From the NCBI GenBank assembly GCA_011009095.1, contig VTPC01000463.1, positions 48,374 to 112,373 of the forward strand: a DNA stretch of 64,000 nucleotides. The letters run 5' to 3'. Source of the DNA: Ignelater luminosus. Its lineage: Eukaryota; Arthropoda; Insecta; Coleoptera; Elateridae. How positions within the stretch are numbered: the first letter of the stretch is position 1; each line of letters opens with the position of its first letter. Both the position numbers and the translations under genes were made by a program. Below the pieces are notes generated by a model, which saw only the letters and a program-made list of their open reading frames with translations, ran no database searches and was not told the DNA's origin. Below are positions 37,501 through 48,988 of this stretch, piece by piece.

Positions 37501-38525
37501 GAAGTTTTAGCAATGCTATCATTTCCTCTTAATTTAGCTAAAACAAATATTACAAGTTTTTTATAATAATATTTCAATATTTCATGTTATTTTTTTCTCT
37601 ATACTTTGAAATTTTAAATATAAACCATAATTTAATCCATCAATTGAAAATATAGTCTTAATAATTGTAATTTATCTTCTAGTGCAACTTAACAACTAAA
37701 ATTTACATTTTTTCCTTTTTCCTACAGAATAACATAAGAACATCGTAGATACTGTTACTAAACAATTGAAAAATCTGGACAAATGTAAATGTTTGAATTT
37801 GTTTACTATTTTAGAAGTTGCAATAATTTGAAATAGATTCAAATTTTAAATGTAGTCCACTTCAATTAGTGAGTAATATAAAATAAGTATCTTAAATGGA
37901 AAAAGGAAACAAAAAGTTTATATCCTCATCATAAATCATAATTTAACTGAAGTTAGTTATCTGTGTATCAAGGCACTAGAGTTCAATTTTTTATTATAAA
38001 TGTGAGTTATAAAGAATTTTGTGACAAGTTTCATATTAAATTGTTTCTAAAATTAATACATAAAATTTGAGATAATAATGCTTAATTTTTAGGTTATGTG
38101 TAATTCACATAATTAGTTTGACATTTACAAATGTCTCACAGGTAATAGGTTGTATTGTAAAATTGTAAAAAAAAATCACTTTTTACTGATTATTTCAGAT
38201 TACTTCTGCAATTTCAGAAAATAATTATTATTTCTGCAGTTGTTACTATAGTGACAAATTTCCTGACTCAAAATATCAAAAAACCATCACTTTACCTGCC
38301 TAGCAAGGAAATCCTATCTAGACTAATTTTATCAAGAACAAATAACAAAGCTGAGGTAACATGATATTACCCTTGAATTTTGATATACAATTGATTTGCC
38401 ACAGAGAGAATCTCTAAATCTTGGTCTGACAATTTTGCTTATCTCATTGTGCACAGATTGCTACATGTATTCAATACATCTTTTGAAAATGAAAAATTTA
38501 AAATAAATATAAAAAATACACTCAC
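34523..38525. other. Intergenic and probable RBM42 intron or 3' flank, repeats only
   Basis: No conserved frame on either strand. It contains a dispersed repeat at 35008-35096, a poly-A run near 36598-36614, and a repeat-like block from about 36530 (TATACAAGATGTCCCGAAAT, then TTTTTGAGTTATAAGC). The right part must include the intron after RBM42 exon 3. I looked for the missing last exon here and did not find it. Confidence 0.45.
35008..35096 (+). repeat. Dispersed repeat, also at 46613-46702
   Basis: Shares the block TATTGTAAAAATTAGTTT, ACATA, ACCTCA, AAATTCACA with the copy near 46.6 kb in the same orientation. Confidence 0.6.
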
Positions 38526-39488
38526 CGTTCATTTCCTTCATGGCTTTTGTAAAATCAGCTGGATCCTTGAAGCTAATGAATCCATATCCTTTAGTCTTAT
38601 TGGTACGTTTATCTCGAATGACTTTTGCTTTTAAGAAAGACGGATATTTGTTAAAAGTTCTTGTTAATAATTCATCAGTAACATCATTTCCTAAATCACC
38701 ACAAAATATTCTAAAGTCATCTTCGCTCCAATCAGTAAGAGTCAAATCTTCCCAAGTAGAACCTCCTGCAGTTCGTAATAACTTTTTGTTTTTGCCTCGC
38801 CGTCTGTAATCATCTGGCCCAAAAGATTGTAATGCGCTGCTGGCTTTACCTAAACAAATAGGTATTAAATTAAGTAAGTATTTAAAAACTAGTAAAATAT
38901 ATTACCTTGAGAAATGGCTAGTTCTGCAGGTACACTGACTTTTTCTTTAAGTTTTTTCAATTTCTTTTCCACTTCAGATTGTAGAGCTAAAAAATCTACG
39001 GTGTTTGACATAGTCTGCTGTTGCATTACAGGTTTTACAGGTGTATACAAGGTTGGTTTAGCAGAAACAACCGCAGGCTGCATGATGAATGAATGTGAGG
39101 CAATATCAAAGCGCTTTGTACCAGCCTTCACTTGATGTGGTATCATCATTGGAGGTGCAGGAGGTGGTGGAATATTCCCAAAACCAGGTAAATGAAATGT
39201 ACCTGATATCTCAGCCTCAAAACTAGTAAAAATAAATGAAAATACATCATTAACTTATGTCGTATTTTATTATCTAATACATTTAGAAATTTGAATTATG
39301 ATAAATGGAATTTCTATTCCATATTATATTATAAATAGTATAAAATCTCAAGAATAGGTTTAATAAAACCAGAAATACTTTATAAATGCAGAAAAGAATT
39401 TGTAGTTGTAGGTTAGAATACAACAATATTATTAAAAGTATACTAACCGACTCATTTCGTCCTCCATTTGACGGAACTTATCTACCAT
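38526..39488 (-). CDS. Rbm42: RBM42, RNA-binding RRM protein (3 exons seen, last exon not found)
   Basis: Exons: 39488-39448, 39222-38906, 38849-38526, all with GT-AG borders (donors GTTAGT, GTAATA, GTGAGT). They join in frame to 227 codons plus one base. The start MVDKFRQMEDEMSRFEAEIS and proline-rich FGNIPPPPAPP fit the N-terminal half. Then a coiled-coil-like VEKKLKKLKEKV and a basic stretch (DDYRRRGKNKKLLR) precede the RRM. In the RRM, RNP2 is RIFCGDL and RNP1 is KGYGFISF, with KAKVIRDKRTNKTKGYG between, the close RBM42 signature. The frame leaves exon 3 at KEMNG, just before the last beta strand (the KYVGSRPIKLR region), so another exon is needed. Known role: RBM42 binds RNA, partners hnRNP K and has been linked to splicing and stress granules. 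The divergent neighbour is TMEM147, about 2.3 kb away. Confidence 0.88.
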
Positions 39489-40981
39489 CTTGAAATATCT
39501 TTATTAAGAACGCGAATTATTAAAAATAAACACAAACTCTTACAAAATACACCAAAAATTGTAAATGTTTTTGTTCACCAACGTTAGCCAACGTTTAATA
39601 CACAAACGACCGACAATGACAGTTGACAGATTGACGGTTTCTCTTTTCAATAGGTGAAAGCGGTGTTGGCAATTCGTAAAGTGAATCTTCATTTCTCAGA
39701 AAGATTAACGAGTGGAAATTTTTGGAATTTCTCAGATAATGCAAAAATGCAGTAATTAGTTTACATTAATGCATAATAATAGGAAAATAATTAGAGAAAT
39801 ATTTTAATGTATTTCTTTCTAACAGTAAATTTTTATAATAATGTCAAATTATTTACTCCCATAATTAGTTTAGAGCAAAAGTGTAATAAAGTTTTGTAGA
39901 AGAAAGAGTACTGCACCTGTATACGTGTTACGCTTTTTATTTTCATTTTCCGAAAGCGGGATAAAAATTAAAATTGCAACTTCTGCAAAATCTCTAATGA
40001 TGCATGAACCAACTCTATACCCTGTAGATATAATGTTGGGCAAAAGCACCGAAGAACTAATGAACTATACCTTTTCAATCTGATTTTCAGAAAGAAGAAT
40101 TTTAATTTCAAAAAAAAAGGTAACTTTAATTTCGGATAACTTAAACTTTATTCCAGAAAAAGTAATTATCATTTCAGAAAAAGTTAGTCCTATACCTTAC
40201 AATGAAGAATTTCCTATTATTATATTTATTTTTAAAAGCAGCGACACCGAGTGTGAATCTTAAAAAATCATTAAAATTTAATTTTGATTGTCATTTTGCA
40301 AAAAAGAGATCACTAAAATGCAAATAATTTTCTCACGAGCAAAAACTGTGACATTCATAATGACCATCGTGTGACGTCACTTGATATGTTCAGCATTAAC
40401 TAGACACAAAAGAAATAAAGATGGTAAAGATGCAAACAAAAATATTTAGTATAATTAAAACCCAAAATGGATTACCAATTCTATAACTATCATCGACAAA
40501 TTATTTAAAAATAATGCAAATTATACTCAAAATCTTAAAAACAATAGTTAAATTGTATACATCAAATTGTTGGGAACTTTCATAATTTATAGTCTGCTTA
40601 TTTAGTGCTTTCAAATAATAATGTATTTACATAGTTCAATGTTGATAATGTTTTTGGCGCCAAATTCTTGAAATTGGAGATTGACAAATTAAGATTGAAA
40701 TTTGAAGTTGAACGTTCGAAAATATCCTAAAAAAATGAAACGTTCAATAAAGCAAAACGATATGTTTCCACAGAGCTTGCATAAAATTTGTTAAAATAAA
40801 TAAAAAACAATATTAAACAAGAATTTGTTCGCAAGAATTTAGATTCGTATGCATAAACTATTTGAATTTTCCCTCTCGTGGTTTTAATATGCCAAAGCAC
40901 CACCAGACTCCTTCACAAGTCGATTCTGCCATATTTCTTGCTGTCTTTTACTACAAGTTTCCCCTTTCTAAAGGTTTAATG
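39489..40981. other. RBM42 5' flank and intergenic DNA
   Basis: The RBM42 promoter is presumably just above 39488, where a short less AT-rich patch (about 39570-39670) lies. No other gene was found. Nothing conserved in 39700-40980. Confidence 0.4.
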
Positions 40982-41716
40982 CAGGGTTGTCAGATGTACG
41001 GTATTTACCGTACCTGTACGATATTTTGATACAATTATTGTACAGTATAAGGTAACACATTATTACCGTACGCATTTTGTACGATCTTTTGAGAGTAGAT
41101 TTGTGGCAAAACATCCAACATCCTTAGGTTGGCAGTTGTTTATTTATAATAATCTATATGCGCAGCCGACGTACGTATAGTACGTTTTTAAATTATAAAA
41201 TTCAGAGTAGGCCTTGACATAATCTTTTTGTAACAGTCTACTTTGAAGTTTTCCATTAAAGGTCTGCCATTTGTGTCATTGCTTCAAATAAACACGAACT
41301 ATCAACGTATGTAACAATTTTTGGTTTTTAGGTTGTAAACCTGAATTTGCTGTATCTTTGTCATACATTGTACAGCCTGAATTCTATAATAATAAAAAAA
41401 CAGGCTGTAGTGGTAATGGTCAGTAAACTCAAAGGTTAAAACGCGCGATCGCAAGGTTTCTACTCTGATTGGATAAAAGAGTATTTTGAAAACTGCCTAT
41501 GTAAAATATGGTAACTTCAAAAATTATTTTCCCTTTACGGGATTTTTTTTAATTTAGAGCATGTTTTGGTTATCACAAAAACTCTATATTTTCTAATAAT
41601 GACTTTCTTATATAAAATTCACTGTAACTAAATAAAGATACGGTAATTTTATGGTTTGTACGTTAATTTTGGAAGTGTTGGTACCGAATTTCTAGTCTGA
41701 ACGTCTGGCAACCCTG
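40982..41716. mobile_element. hAT-like non-autonomous element
   Basis: The ends are CAGGGTTGTCAGA and the inverse of CAGGGTTGCCAGA, a typical hAT tip. The flanks GTTTAATG and CTTAATAT align only with a one-base offset, so the 8-bp duplication is not clean. Sub-terminal words around GTACGGTA (TTTACCGTACCTGTACGATA) are repeated near the left end. No transposase frame. It lies between RBM42 and TMEM147. Confidence 0.6.
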
Positions 41717-41801
41717 CTTAATATTTTGTGATCTAACCTAAAAAAGTAAGCAAGAAAAGCCGAGGTTCAGTAATTGAATAAAATTTAATAAATTTCCTAG
41801 A

Positions 41802-42601
41802 ATGACCTTATATCACTTTGGTAACTGTGTAGCGTTAATCTATGTACCCTATTATTTAACGTATAAATATTCTGGTTTGTAAGTATATTTCAAATAAGTT
41901 ATAATTAGGTTATATTTGTACAAGTGAATTCTTTTCAGATCTGAATATGGGGCATTTTGGAAATGTATACAAGCTGGTTGTGTATATATGTTTACACAAT
42001 TGGTAAAAATGTTAGTTCTAGCAACATTCTTCCCTGATAATGATATGGATTTGGGAAGCGATCTTCTAGGAGTAAGTGCTGCTATTGGTTTTACTGCTAG
42101 TTTTAATGACGAAATGTATTGTTACAGGAATTTCTAAAATCAACAGTGGATCTAGCAGATTTGGTGGGGTTATATATTGTATTAGGAAGTATACCCGGTA
42201 AAGGGCACAGTAAAGTTTTAACAGCGGGTATAGGTTGGGCCACTGCAGAAGTTATACTATCACGCGCTGTTTTATTGTGGGTTGGGGCTAGAGGTACAGA
42301 ATTTGATTGGAAATATATTCAGAAATGTCTCGAATCAAATATAGCCTTAGTACAACACGTATCAACAGTAACATTAATTTGGTTGTGGACACGACATGAT
42401 TTAAAGAATAATCTAAAACCAGTAGTAACAGCATTATTATTGTTTTCATCATATAAACCACTTTTGTTGGAGTTGCTAATTAAATTTTTAATAATGGGAC
42501 CTTGGGTCGCTTTACTAATCAAAGCAGTAGCAACAATTGCTGTTAGTATATTCACCTTAATTATTTATGCAGGACTTGCTCAAACTATTGGTATATTTTG
42601 A
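41802..42601 (+). CDS. Tmem147: TMEM147, ER membrane protein of the translocon-associated BOS complex
   Basis: Three exons: 41802-41878, 41939-42071, 42128-42601. Donors are GTAAGT and GTAAGT, and acceptors are CTTTTCAG and TGTTACAG. They join in frame to 227 residues, close to the vertebrate length of about 224. Exon 1 gives [20 protein letters not shown], exon 2 gives [20 protein letters not shown] and ATFFPDN, and exon 3 gives [40 protein letters not shown] and [10 protein letters not shown]. These are the TMEM147 hallmarks in order. The protein is nearly all membrane helices (about seven). Known role: with nicalin and NOMO it forms the BOS complex at the Sec61 translocon, aiding multipass membrane protein biogenesis. 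A CTAG just before the ATG may be an acceptor for a 5' untranslated exon. Confidence 0.95.
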
Positions 42602-42658
42602 GCTGGTTTTGTTGAAACGTATTATCTGTTATTTATGTAAGAGTATGTAGCCATTGTT

Positions 42659-42664
42659 AATAAA
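42659..42664 (+). terminator. Polyadenylation signal of TMEM147
   Basis: AATAAA lies 57 bases after the stop, followed by a T-rich stretch. Confidence 0.7.
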
Positions 42665-43865
42665 AAGTTAAATATAATCGGAACTTTTTTCTAACAGTTT
42701 ATTGGGAAATTATTATACATGTCATTATATGAACAAAAATATATAACTAATCTACATCTCATAAATTAAATAGTCCATGATCTTTCTAAAAGTTTAATAA
42801 ACATAATTAAAACAACATTACATTTAATAAACCTTAAACAATGAAAATCATGATTAATGGTATAGTCTTGGAAAAATCATGTTTGTTGGCTTCTTCAGTT
42901 TAGTATAAATAAAATTACTTCTAGAATGGTGTATCTAATTACTGTACACAATACCGTCCAAATTACACCATCTTACACATTTGAGATAATCTGAAACAGA
43001 AAAAACATCCTTAATATGAGCAAATATTTGACTTATTTACTTTTGTAAGTATTAGACTCCAAATAAGATTATTTTATCTATGACGAAGCATGATCAGAAA
43101 AAAGGTTATTTCGTATTTTATGCTTAGAATTTACAATTGAATACAAATTTTCATTTTTTGCCTCATGCTATAAATCACACTGTATACATGAAAAATAGCC
43201 ATTTATATAACAAGAGCATAAAGCGAATCTTTTTGAACAAGTAAGTAGTTTCTTTTTTCTACTTGTTCAAAAAAGACACTTTACACTTGAGTTATATACA
43301 ATATTTTTGCACAACTATATTTTAAAGAAAATAACAAAAACAATTGACAGTATTAAATTAAAAAACTGAAATAGGTGTATTATGGTATAAGAATTACTTT
43401 AAACTTAATTGAATCTTTCCATTACAAGATGAACATCACAAGATTCAATTATAGGGCCTGTTCTTTTGTAATAAGTATAGATAACCTACCAAGTAATCTT
43501 TACTGCATGTATTTATTCAACACATATGATTTATTACTTTGCAGTGCATAACAAATGAAAAATTATTGGGCTAAATAGACAATATATTGAAACAAGCAAA
43601 GAACTGTTACCGTCTACTTTCTTTTTGATCACACTATAATATCTTCATCAAACTTATAAACACCAGGAAATCAATAAGCATGTAATTCTATTTTGTTGCT
43701 AGAATGCTAGAAGTCTATACAATGTGCCCAATTTAAGTTGCTACAAGTAAATAGGCAACACACTTTGCATATCATGGATATCTTCATGATTACATGATAT
43801 AGTTAGTTTCCAATTTTTAAAAAGGATAGCTATGCAAAACAAAAAATTCAAAATTATTAGAATAT
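42665..43865. other. Intergenic, no gene; one short hairpin
   Basis: AT-rich with no conserved frame. A 16-bp stem (43228-43243 with 43260-43276) around GAACAAGTA/TACTTGTTC is the only structure noticed. Confidence 0.5.
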
Positions 43866-44768
43866 ACGAGCTCTGCCCCATAATAGTTCGGAAAACCTAA
43901 AAAATATATTTCTGTTCAACAAGGATCTAAAAATTCTGAAGATTAAGCTTAAATTGCAAGATAATTATGTTTATTACAGAAAACTGTACATCTTTAGTAG
44001 TTCATTAATACTAAACAATATGCGATGTTGCATATATCAAAAAAATAATATTGTGCAACCTTGAAAAACTATTGGTTCACAATAATAGTTCTGACACTTA
44101 AAAAGCAGCTCATAATAGTTCGGTCACTGGATAGACAAAATCATAGTTGCCAAGCTACGACGGCATGCTTTTATTAGAACAAAACCTAATCTGTTACGAA
44201 CAAGATAAGTCACCAATGTAAGTTTTGTTGGGTATTTTAGCAAAAATATAGCTTGTCGTAAATCTTTTAAGTGAAAATTTGTGCTTATCGATCTTTCAGT
44301 CACATAATAATGGTGCTTCTGTGCAATAAATAGCTAGCTCTCATAGTATTCCAAGATTGACAATACAGAGCTGTCACTAAAGAAAAGAAAAAGGGTTGTC
44401 TGTCTACTATTTCCAATACTGATTAGAAAAGCATTAAGAAGGATTGTAAAAGCCAACCGGGTTCAAATATTTGCAAAATCACTGTTTTATGGAGAAATGC
44501 AATTAAAAACAATTGGTTATAAATTCGATAAGGTACTTTTCTAATTAGTTTGATTCAAATTTATATATTATAAATTACAGTATAGATATCGGACTCAAGA
44601 TTAGTGGCGCTCAATTTGGAGCAATGAATCGAAATTTGATGTTTGTGTATGCAATACCTGGAAACGTGTTTTGAGAACAGCCAAGGAGGCATATCATAAT
44701 GACTGTTTGGCCAAGAAAGTGAAATTTCCCAAATCATAACTGATTTGAGGATGTACGTTAGGAGGAAG
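43866..44768 (+). pseudogene. Tc1-like transposase remnant, plus-strand copy
   Basis: Terminal-repeat-like words CTCTGCCCCATAATAGTTCG (about 43869) and GCTCATAATAGTTCGG (about 44107) mark the left. Downstream on the plus strand come IRKALRRIVKANRVQI (HTH region), TIGYKF, and then WSNESKFDV with RVLRTAKEAYHNDCLAKKVK and KFPKS. The last block is the first-catalytic-Asp region of Tc1-like transposases; the usual S-D-E is here S-N-E, so the first acid is lost. Stops and shifts occur throughout. The copy ends abruptly at the inner border of an inverted duplication. Confidence 0.65.
44306..44768 (+). repeat. Left arm of a 0.46 kb inverted duplication
   Basis: The 463-bp block reappears inverted at 45403-45863. 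In the roughly 190 bases compared letter by letter (about 44577-44768) I found one difference. Confidence 0.85.
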
Positions 44769-45402
44769 TGGACACTTAAAATGAACACAGTGTATAACTT
44801 TTGTTTATTAAGTTTCTTTAAATAAATAAAGATCAGTGTTATAGGAGACAAGATGTCATTACAGGTAATGTAAGGTTAGATAATAATTACTAAATTTGAA
44901 GAAATTCTTATCAAAATGACAAGAAATACAAGCTCTGGCTCATAACAGTTGGGACAATAGCCATTAGTAACAGGTAATAACTACTTTATTCATACTAAAT
45001 GACATTATATAACAACATTTAACTTAAACTTACATCTAAATACACATATAATGTTCAACTTTTGAAAAATAGGAAACCAATAGGTTTGCTTAATAGTGTG
45101 TAATGACACTTTTATTTTCAGTAACGGCGTTTATATGATCTGACAGTGTACCATTGTTCTTTACAATGTTCGGGTTGTACACTGTCTCAAATATGCTACA
45201 GTTTCACTTTGAGCTCTTGCACTGTTCGTATATAGTCTCATATAGTCTCAATGGGCGAAAGATCTGGACTACTAGACGGCCATTACCTTTATTATTTTCA
45301 TTTAATGACAGGCAACACCATCCTGTTGGCAGCAAACTATCCTGCAAAATCTCTGTATCAGGCAGCATTCACGATTCCATCTACAAAATGTAACTTCCCC
45401 AT
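44769..45402. other. Loop of the inverted duplication, with Tc1-like end and fragment
   Basis: This 634-bp spacer holds a terminal-repeat-like word, CTCTGGCTCATAACAGTTGG (about 44934), and on the minus strand the end of a Tc1-like transposase described below. No host gene. Confidence 0.55.
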
Positions 45403-45850
45403 TCCTCCTAACGTACATCCTCAAATCAGTTATGATTTGGGAAATTTCACTTTCTTGGCCAAACAGTCATTATGATATGCCTCCTTGGCTGTTCTCAAAA
45501 CACGTTTCCAGGTATTGCATACACAAACATCAAATTTCGATTCATTGCTCCAAATTGAGCGCCACTAATCTTGAGTCTGATATCTATACTGTAATTTATA
45601 ATATATAAATTTGAATCAAACTAATTAGAAAAGTACCTTATCGAATTTATAACCAATTGTTTTTAATTGCATTTCTCCATAAAACAGTGATTTTGCAAAT
45701 ATTTGAACCCGGTTGGCTTTTACAATCCTTCTTAATGCTTTTCTAATCAGTATTGGAAATAGTAGACAGACAACCCTTTTTCTTTTCTTTAGTGACAGCT
45801 CTGTATTGTCAATCTTGGAATACTATGAGAGCTAGCTATTTATTGCACAG
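45150..45850 (-). pseudogene. Tc1-like transposase remnant, minus-strand copy
   Basis: This copy extends further than its inverted twin. Reading the minus strand: IRKALRRIVKANRVQI, then WSNESKFDV and AKKVKFPKS, then across shifts GKLHFVDGIVNAA, QQDGVACH, and finally WPSSSPDLSPIET. The last two are the second and third catalytic regions of Tc1-like (DD34E-type) transposases. Several stops (for example after KFPKS and after QDGVACH) show that it is dead. Its 3' end faces the TIR-like word at about 44934. Confidence 0.7.
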
Positions 45851-45863
45851 AAGCACCATTATT
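45403..45863 (-). repeat. Right arm of a 0.46 kb inverted duplication
   Basis: Inverse of 44306-44768. The arm spans the junction between the Tc1-like remnant (minus) and the start of an IS630-like transposase (plus), so the duplication is younger than both insertions. Confidence 0.85.
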
Positions 45864-46563
45864 GAAAGATGTGGAGGAAGATGCGGGCCCATTGATAAAA
45901 ATAAAGTGAAAAAGGTAGAAACCTTTTTGAACAAGAATCTTTCCCTTTCCTTAGCAGATGTAGCTAAAAAACTGAACGTTTCTAAATTTTATGTTCAGAA
46001 ATGTAAGCAAAGGACTGGTCTGAGATCCTACAAGGTAAATATTGCTCCTGATAGGTACGAACGGCAAGAAAATATTGCCCTATCACACTGTCGAAGACTG
46101 TACGACCAATACTTGAGCAAAAATCAATGTTTAATTATGGACGACGAAACATACATAAAAGTTGATTTCCAACAATTACCCGGAAATGATTATTGTGTTG
46201 CAAAATCCCGAGGAGCTGTCAGTGATAAATTTAAAAAGAAGAAACTGTCAAAATTTCCTAAGAAATACATGATTTGGCAAGCCATATGTACCTGTGGTTT
46301 TAAAAGTGCATTTTACTCTTAGCAACGAGAAGTATCAATCAGGATGCCTACGTCAAGGAATGTTTACAAAAACGTTTACTCCCACTCATTCGTCGTCATA
46401 CTATGGTAAACTGGCAAGAAAATGGTACTTTGACAACATGGGAAGGAACATTTCAAGGTCTCCATACACTTCCAGTAGCCCTGGGACTGCGATGAGGAAT
46501 AATTCTTTTCATTACATCAGAAGTCCTATTCTTCGTTTCATTTTTCTGAGGATTCTTCCATAA
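45843..46563 (+). pseudogene. IS630/Tc1-superfamily transposase, 3' part decayed
   Basis: The frame from about 45843 to 46322 reads without a stop: IDKNKVKKVETFLNKN and LSLADVAKKLNVSKFYVQKC (HTH), GLRSYKVNIAPDR, then CLIMDDETYIKVDFQQLPG, the first catalytic Asp (D-D-E-T-Y), and KLSKFPKKYMIWQAICTCG. After a shift near 46320 the sequence continues with SINQDAYVKECLQKRLLPLI, the next conserved block. The second and third catalytic acids are not recognisable further on. It is a known insect IS630-like type, now a 3'-decayed copy. The stretch 45753-45842 at the front of the open frame belongs to the neighbouring Tc1 remnant. Confidence 0.78.
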
Positions 46564-46612
46564 TAATTTATTTAAAAGCTTATTTCCATATTTTGTTAAT
46601 TAAAGTACATCT

Positions 46613-46702
46613 AACTTAAATTACCTATTTATTGTAAAAATTAGTTTACATATAACCTCAGAAAATTCACAAATAATATTCACACTGCAACTAGTATATT
46701 GG
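46613..46702 (+). repeat. Dispersed repeat, second copy of 35008-35096
   Basis: Same blocks in the same order and orientation as the copy at 35 kb; roughly 80% alike by eye. Confidence 0.6.
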
Positions 46703-47711
46703 TGGACAAAAAGCCAAGTCACTTAATATGTTTAGTTAAATCAAAAACTTCCAAGCTCTTGTCCCATGTGTGTAGGGTTGTCAACTGTCCGGGTTTACAA
46801 GAATCATATCTGGATCACGTCGAAAAATGCTAATAAATTTCGAAGTATCCTTTAATGTATTAATAATTTAAGTAGTGTGTCAGATGATCGGCAAACTTCA
46901 AATTTTTCTTGCATCTTTTTATTCAGTAATAAAAATTTTAATGTTTTACTAAAAATAAATACTTGTATTCAAGAACTGTTAACATGATGATGTGATGCCA
47001 CTGAAAAAGCTCATATATCAACCAGTCAGAAGCTTAGAGCTCAGAGTAAGCATTGTTGAAAAAATATGTACCAAATAGTGAACAAACAATTATTTTTACA
47101 TATAACTTCATTTCTTTATTGTATTATGCAAAATTTAAAAACATGTAAATTGTGAAAGAATATCTTAGGAATGTTTAACTGTAGGAGTTCATATTTGTCA
47201 TTAGTCATAGAGTCCTTAGGGTATATGATTGTTTCTTATACTGACATCCAATACTGTGTCATAGCTAAGAATGCCAGAATTATACCAATTGGCAAAGCAT
47301 GTATGTACAACATGCCTACTCTAAGGACCGTCAGTATAGCATTCATTATGCAACCAGTGTAAGAACGATATGCATTCTGCAAGTTGTCCATTGGACCACC
47401 TGCAAATCACATTCTTAACAGCATCAATAGGTGGTGGCATAATTCAACTGCATTAAATCAGTAAATGACAAAAACTTGTTGCCATTATCTTTTGGTGCAT
47501 TCAGGGATACTCAGCAATTTAATTCAGCAAAACCTTTGTTAGTGCATGCTAGGTTTCAGTAGAGAACAATTTCTTGAATGACTCTGCATCACATGTGATA
47601 TGATTACTACTCCCTTACACAAGCATTGCGCGTAAATTGCACTTATTTTTTTATTTGATGTTGAATAAAATCTAAGGTTAGAAAACTGTACCCCACCACT
47701 ACTTTTGACGG

Positions 47712-48325
47712 CACTGACAAAGCCAGTTTATGTGAGATAAAATACCAACAATAACAAAAGATGATCGCAAATTGAGCTCAATAATGACTTTCTCTCTGCT
47801 AAAGGCACTGTTGTTCCATGTCAAATTTGACAAGTTCAAACGTCAGTTTATAAGTTTGAGGTTATTAGAATTTAGATTTTAGAGAAAAATAATTATTAAT
47901 ATCTTGTCGTTGCACTATTAAAATTTGTATGAGCAAAGTTTCTTATAATCTCATCAGTATCATCTTCAATAATTTCACAATTATTTATAATTATTGTATA
48001 GTATTAATATCATAGTGGTTGCACAACCGTTTTTGAATTAACCGAAACCCAAATAATCTGTATAATCAGATCAGAAGAAAATATGTTAATTTTCTGAAAA
48101 CGCCTTTAATAGCGAAACAACAAGTCATTTATAAATTATATTTCTTTAAAATCCAAATTCTAATAACCTCAAACTTATACACTAACCTTTAAACTTGTCA
48201 AATTTGACGTGAAACAACAATGACCAGCTTCTCTACAGAAGAGAAAATTGTTATTGAGCTTGATTTGCGATTGTCTTTTGTTTGATGTCGATACTTTATC
48301 TCACATCAACTGGCTTTGGGCACTG
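47712..48325. mobile_element. Foldback element with long inverted repeats
   Basis: Arms of about 170-185 bp (47712-47885 and 48140-48325) are inverse copies, with words AGCCAGTT-ATGTGAGATAAA, ATCGCAAAT, GAGCTCAATAA, TCAAATTTGACAAGTT and TAAGTTTGAGGTTATTAGAA. The tips are CACTGACAAAG and the inverse of CAGTGCCCAAAG. No target duplication is visible. Non-coding. It is not related to the 20362 family. Confidence 0.7.
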
Positions 48326-48400
48326 AAGAATGTTGAGTGCAATCTTTACACACCAAGTAAAATCTTCAGCAGTATATAGCTTGGTCAGCAGGAAGAATAA

Positions 48401-48988
48401 AAGTAGGTACACATGATTTCGAAGAAGTTACTAAATTCAAGTATTTGGGAATCACAATAACCAATAGAGCAGAGTTACAAACAGAACTTCAAGAAAAAAT
48501 ACAAACTGCAAACAAAGCTTTCTTCGCAAATAAAAAAAGTTCTAAGCAACTAATCAATACAAAAACGAACAAAAATTAAAATCTACAAAACCATGATAAG
48601 ACCCATAATTACCTATGCAGCAGAGACAATGCTACTAACAAATAAAGAACAACATAATCTAAACGTTTTTGAAAGAAAAGTAACAGGAACAATATTAGGT
48701 CCGATAAAAACAAGAGATAATGAAATTAGGTGGATGAACCACGAAATAGAGAAGGAATTAGATGGTGAAAGTATAGTAAAACGAATTAGAATGATGAGAA
48801 TTAAATGGCTTGGACATGTTTGGAGATCGAGGACTGAAAACAAGATCAAAACAATAATGGAATGGGTACCAGCAAATAAAAGAAGAGGGAGACCAAAGAA
48901 CAGATGGTTACAAGAAGTTGAAGAAGATATAAAGAACTTGGGAGTAACTGAATGGAAGGAAAAAACAAGAAATAGATTTAAGATTTAA
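48401..48988 (+). pseudogene. Non-LTR retrotransposon, 5'-truncated C-terminal end of the reverse transcriptase protein
   Basis: The first frame reads GTHDFEEVTKFKYLGITITN and LQEKIQTANKAFFA. After a slip in an A-run and a stop near 48550, the frame continues KIYKTMIRPIITYAAETMLL, FERKVTGTILGPIK, IKWLGHVWR and RRGRPKNRWLQEVEEDIKNL. This is the stereotyped end of jockey/R1-like endonuclease-reverse transcriptase proteins: the thumb region and the GHVxRM-type tail. The reverse transcriptase core (YADD) is not present, so the copy is 5'-truncated, as is usual for target-primed insertion. No poly-A tail or target duplication was resolved. Confidence 0.85.

Noticed and set aside
39590-39670. Possible additional RBM42 leader exon
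   Set aside because: Less AT-rich, but no convincing donor was found; treated as promoter flank.
44769-45402. Host gene in the loop of the inverted duplication
   Set aside because: The only protein-like words are Tc1 transposase remnants (QQDGVACH, WPSSSPDLSPIET) on the minus strand.
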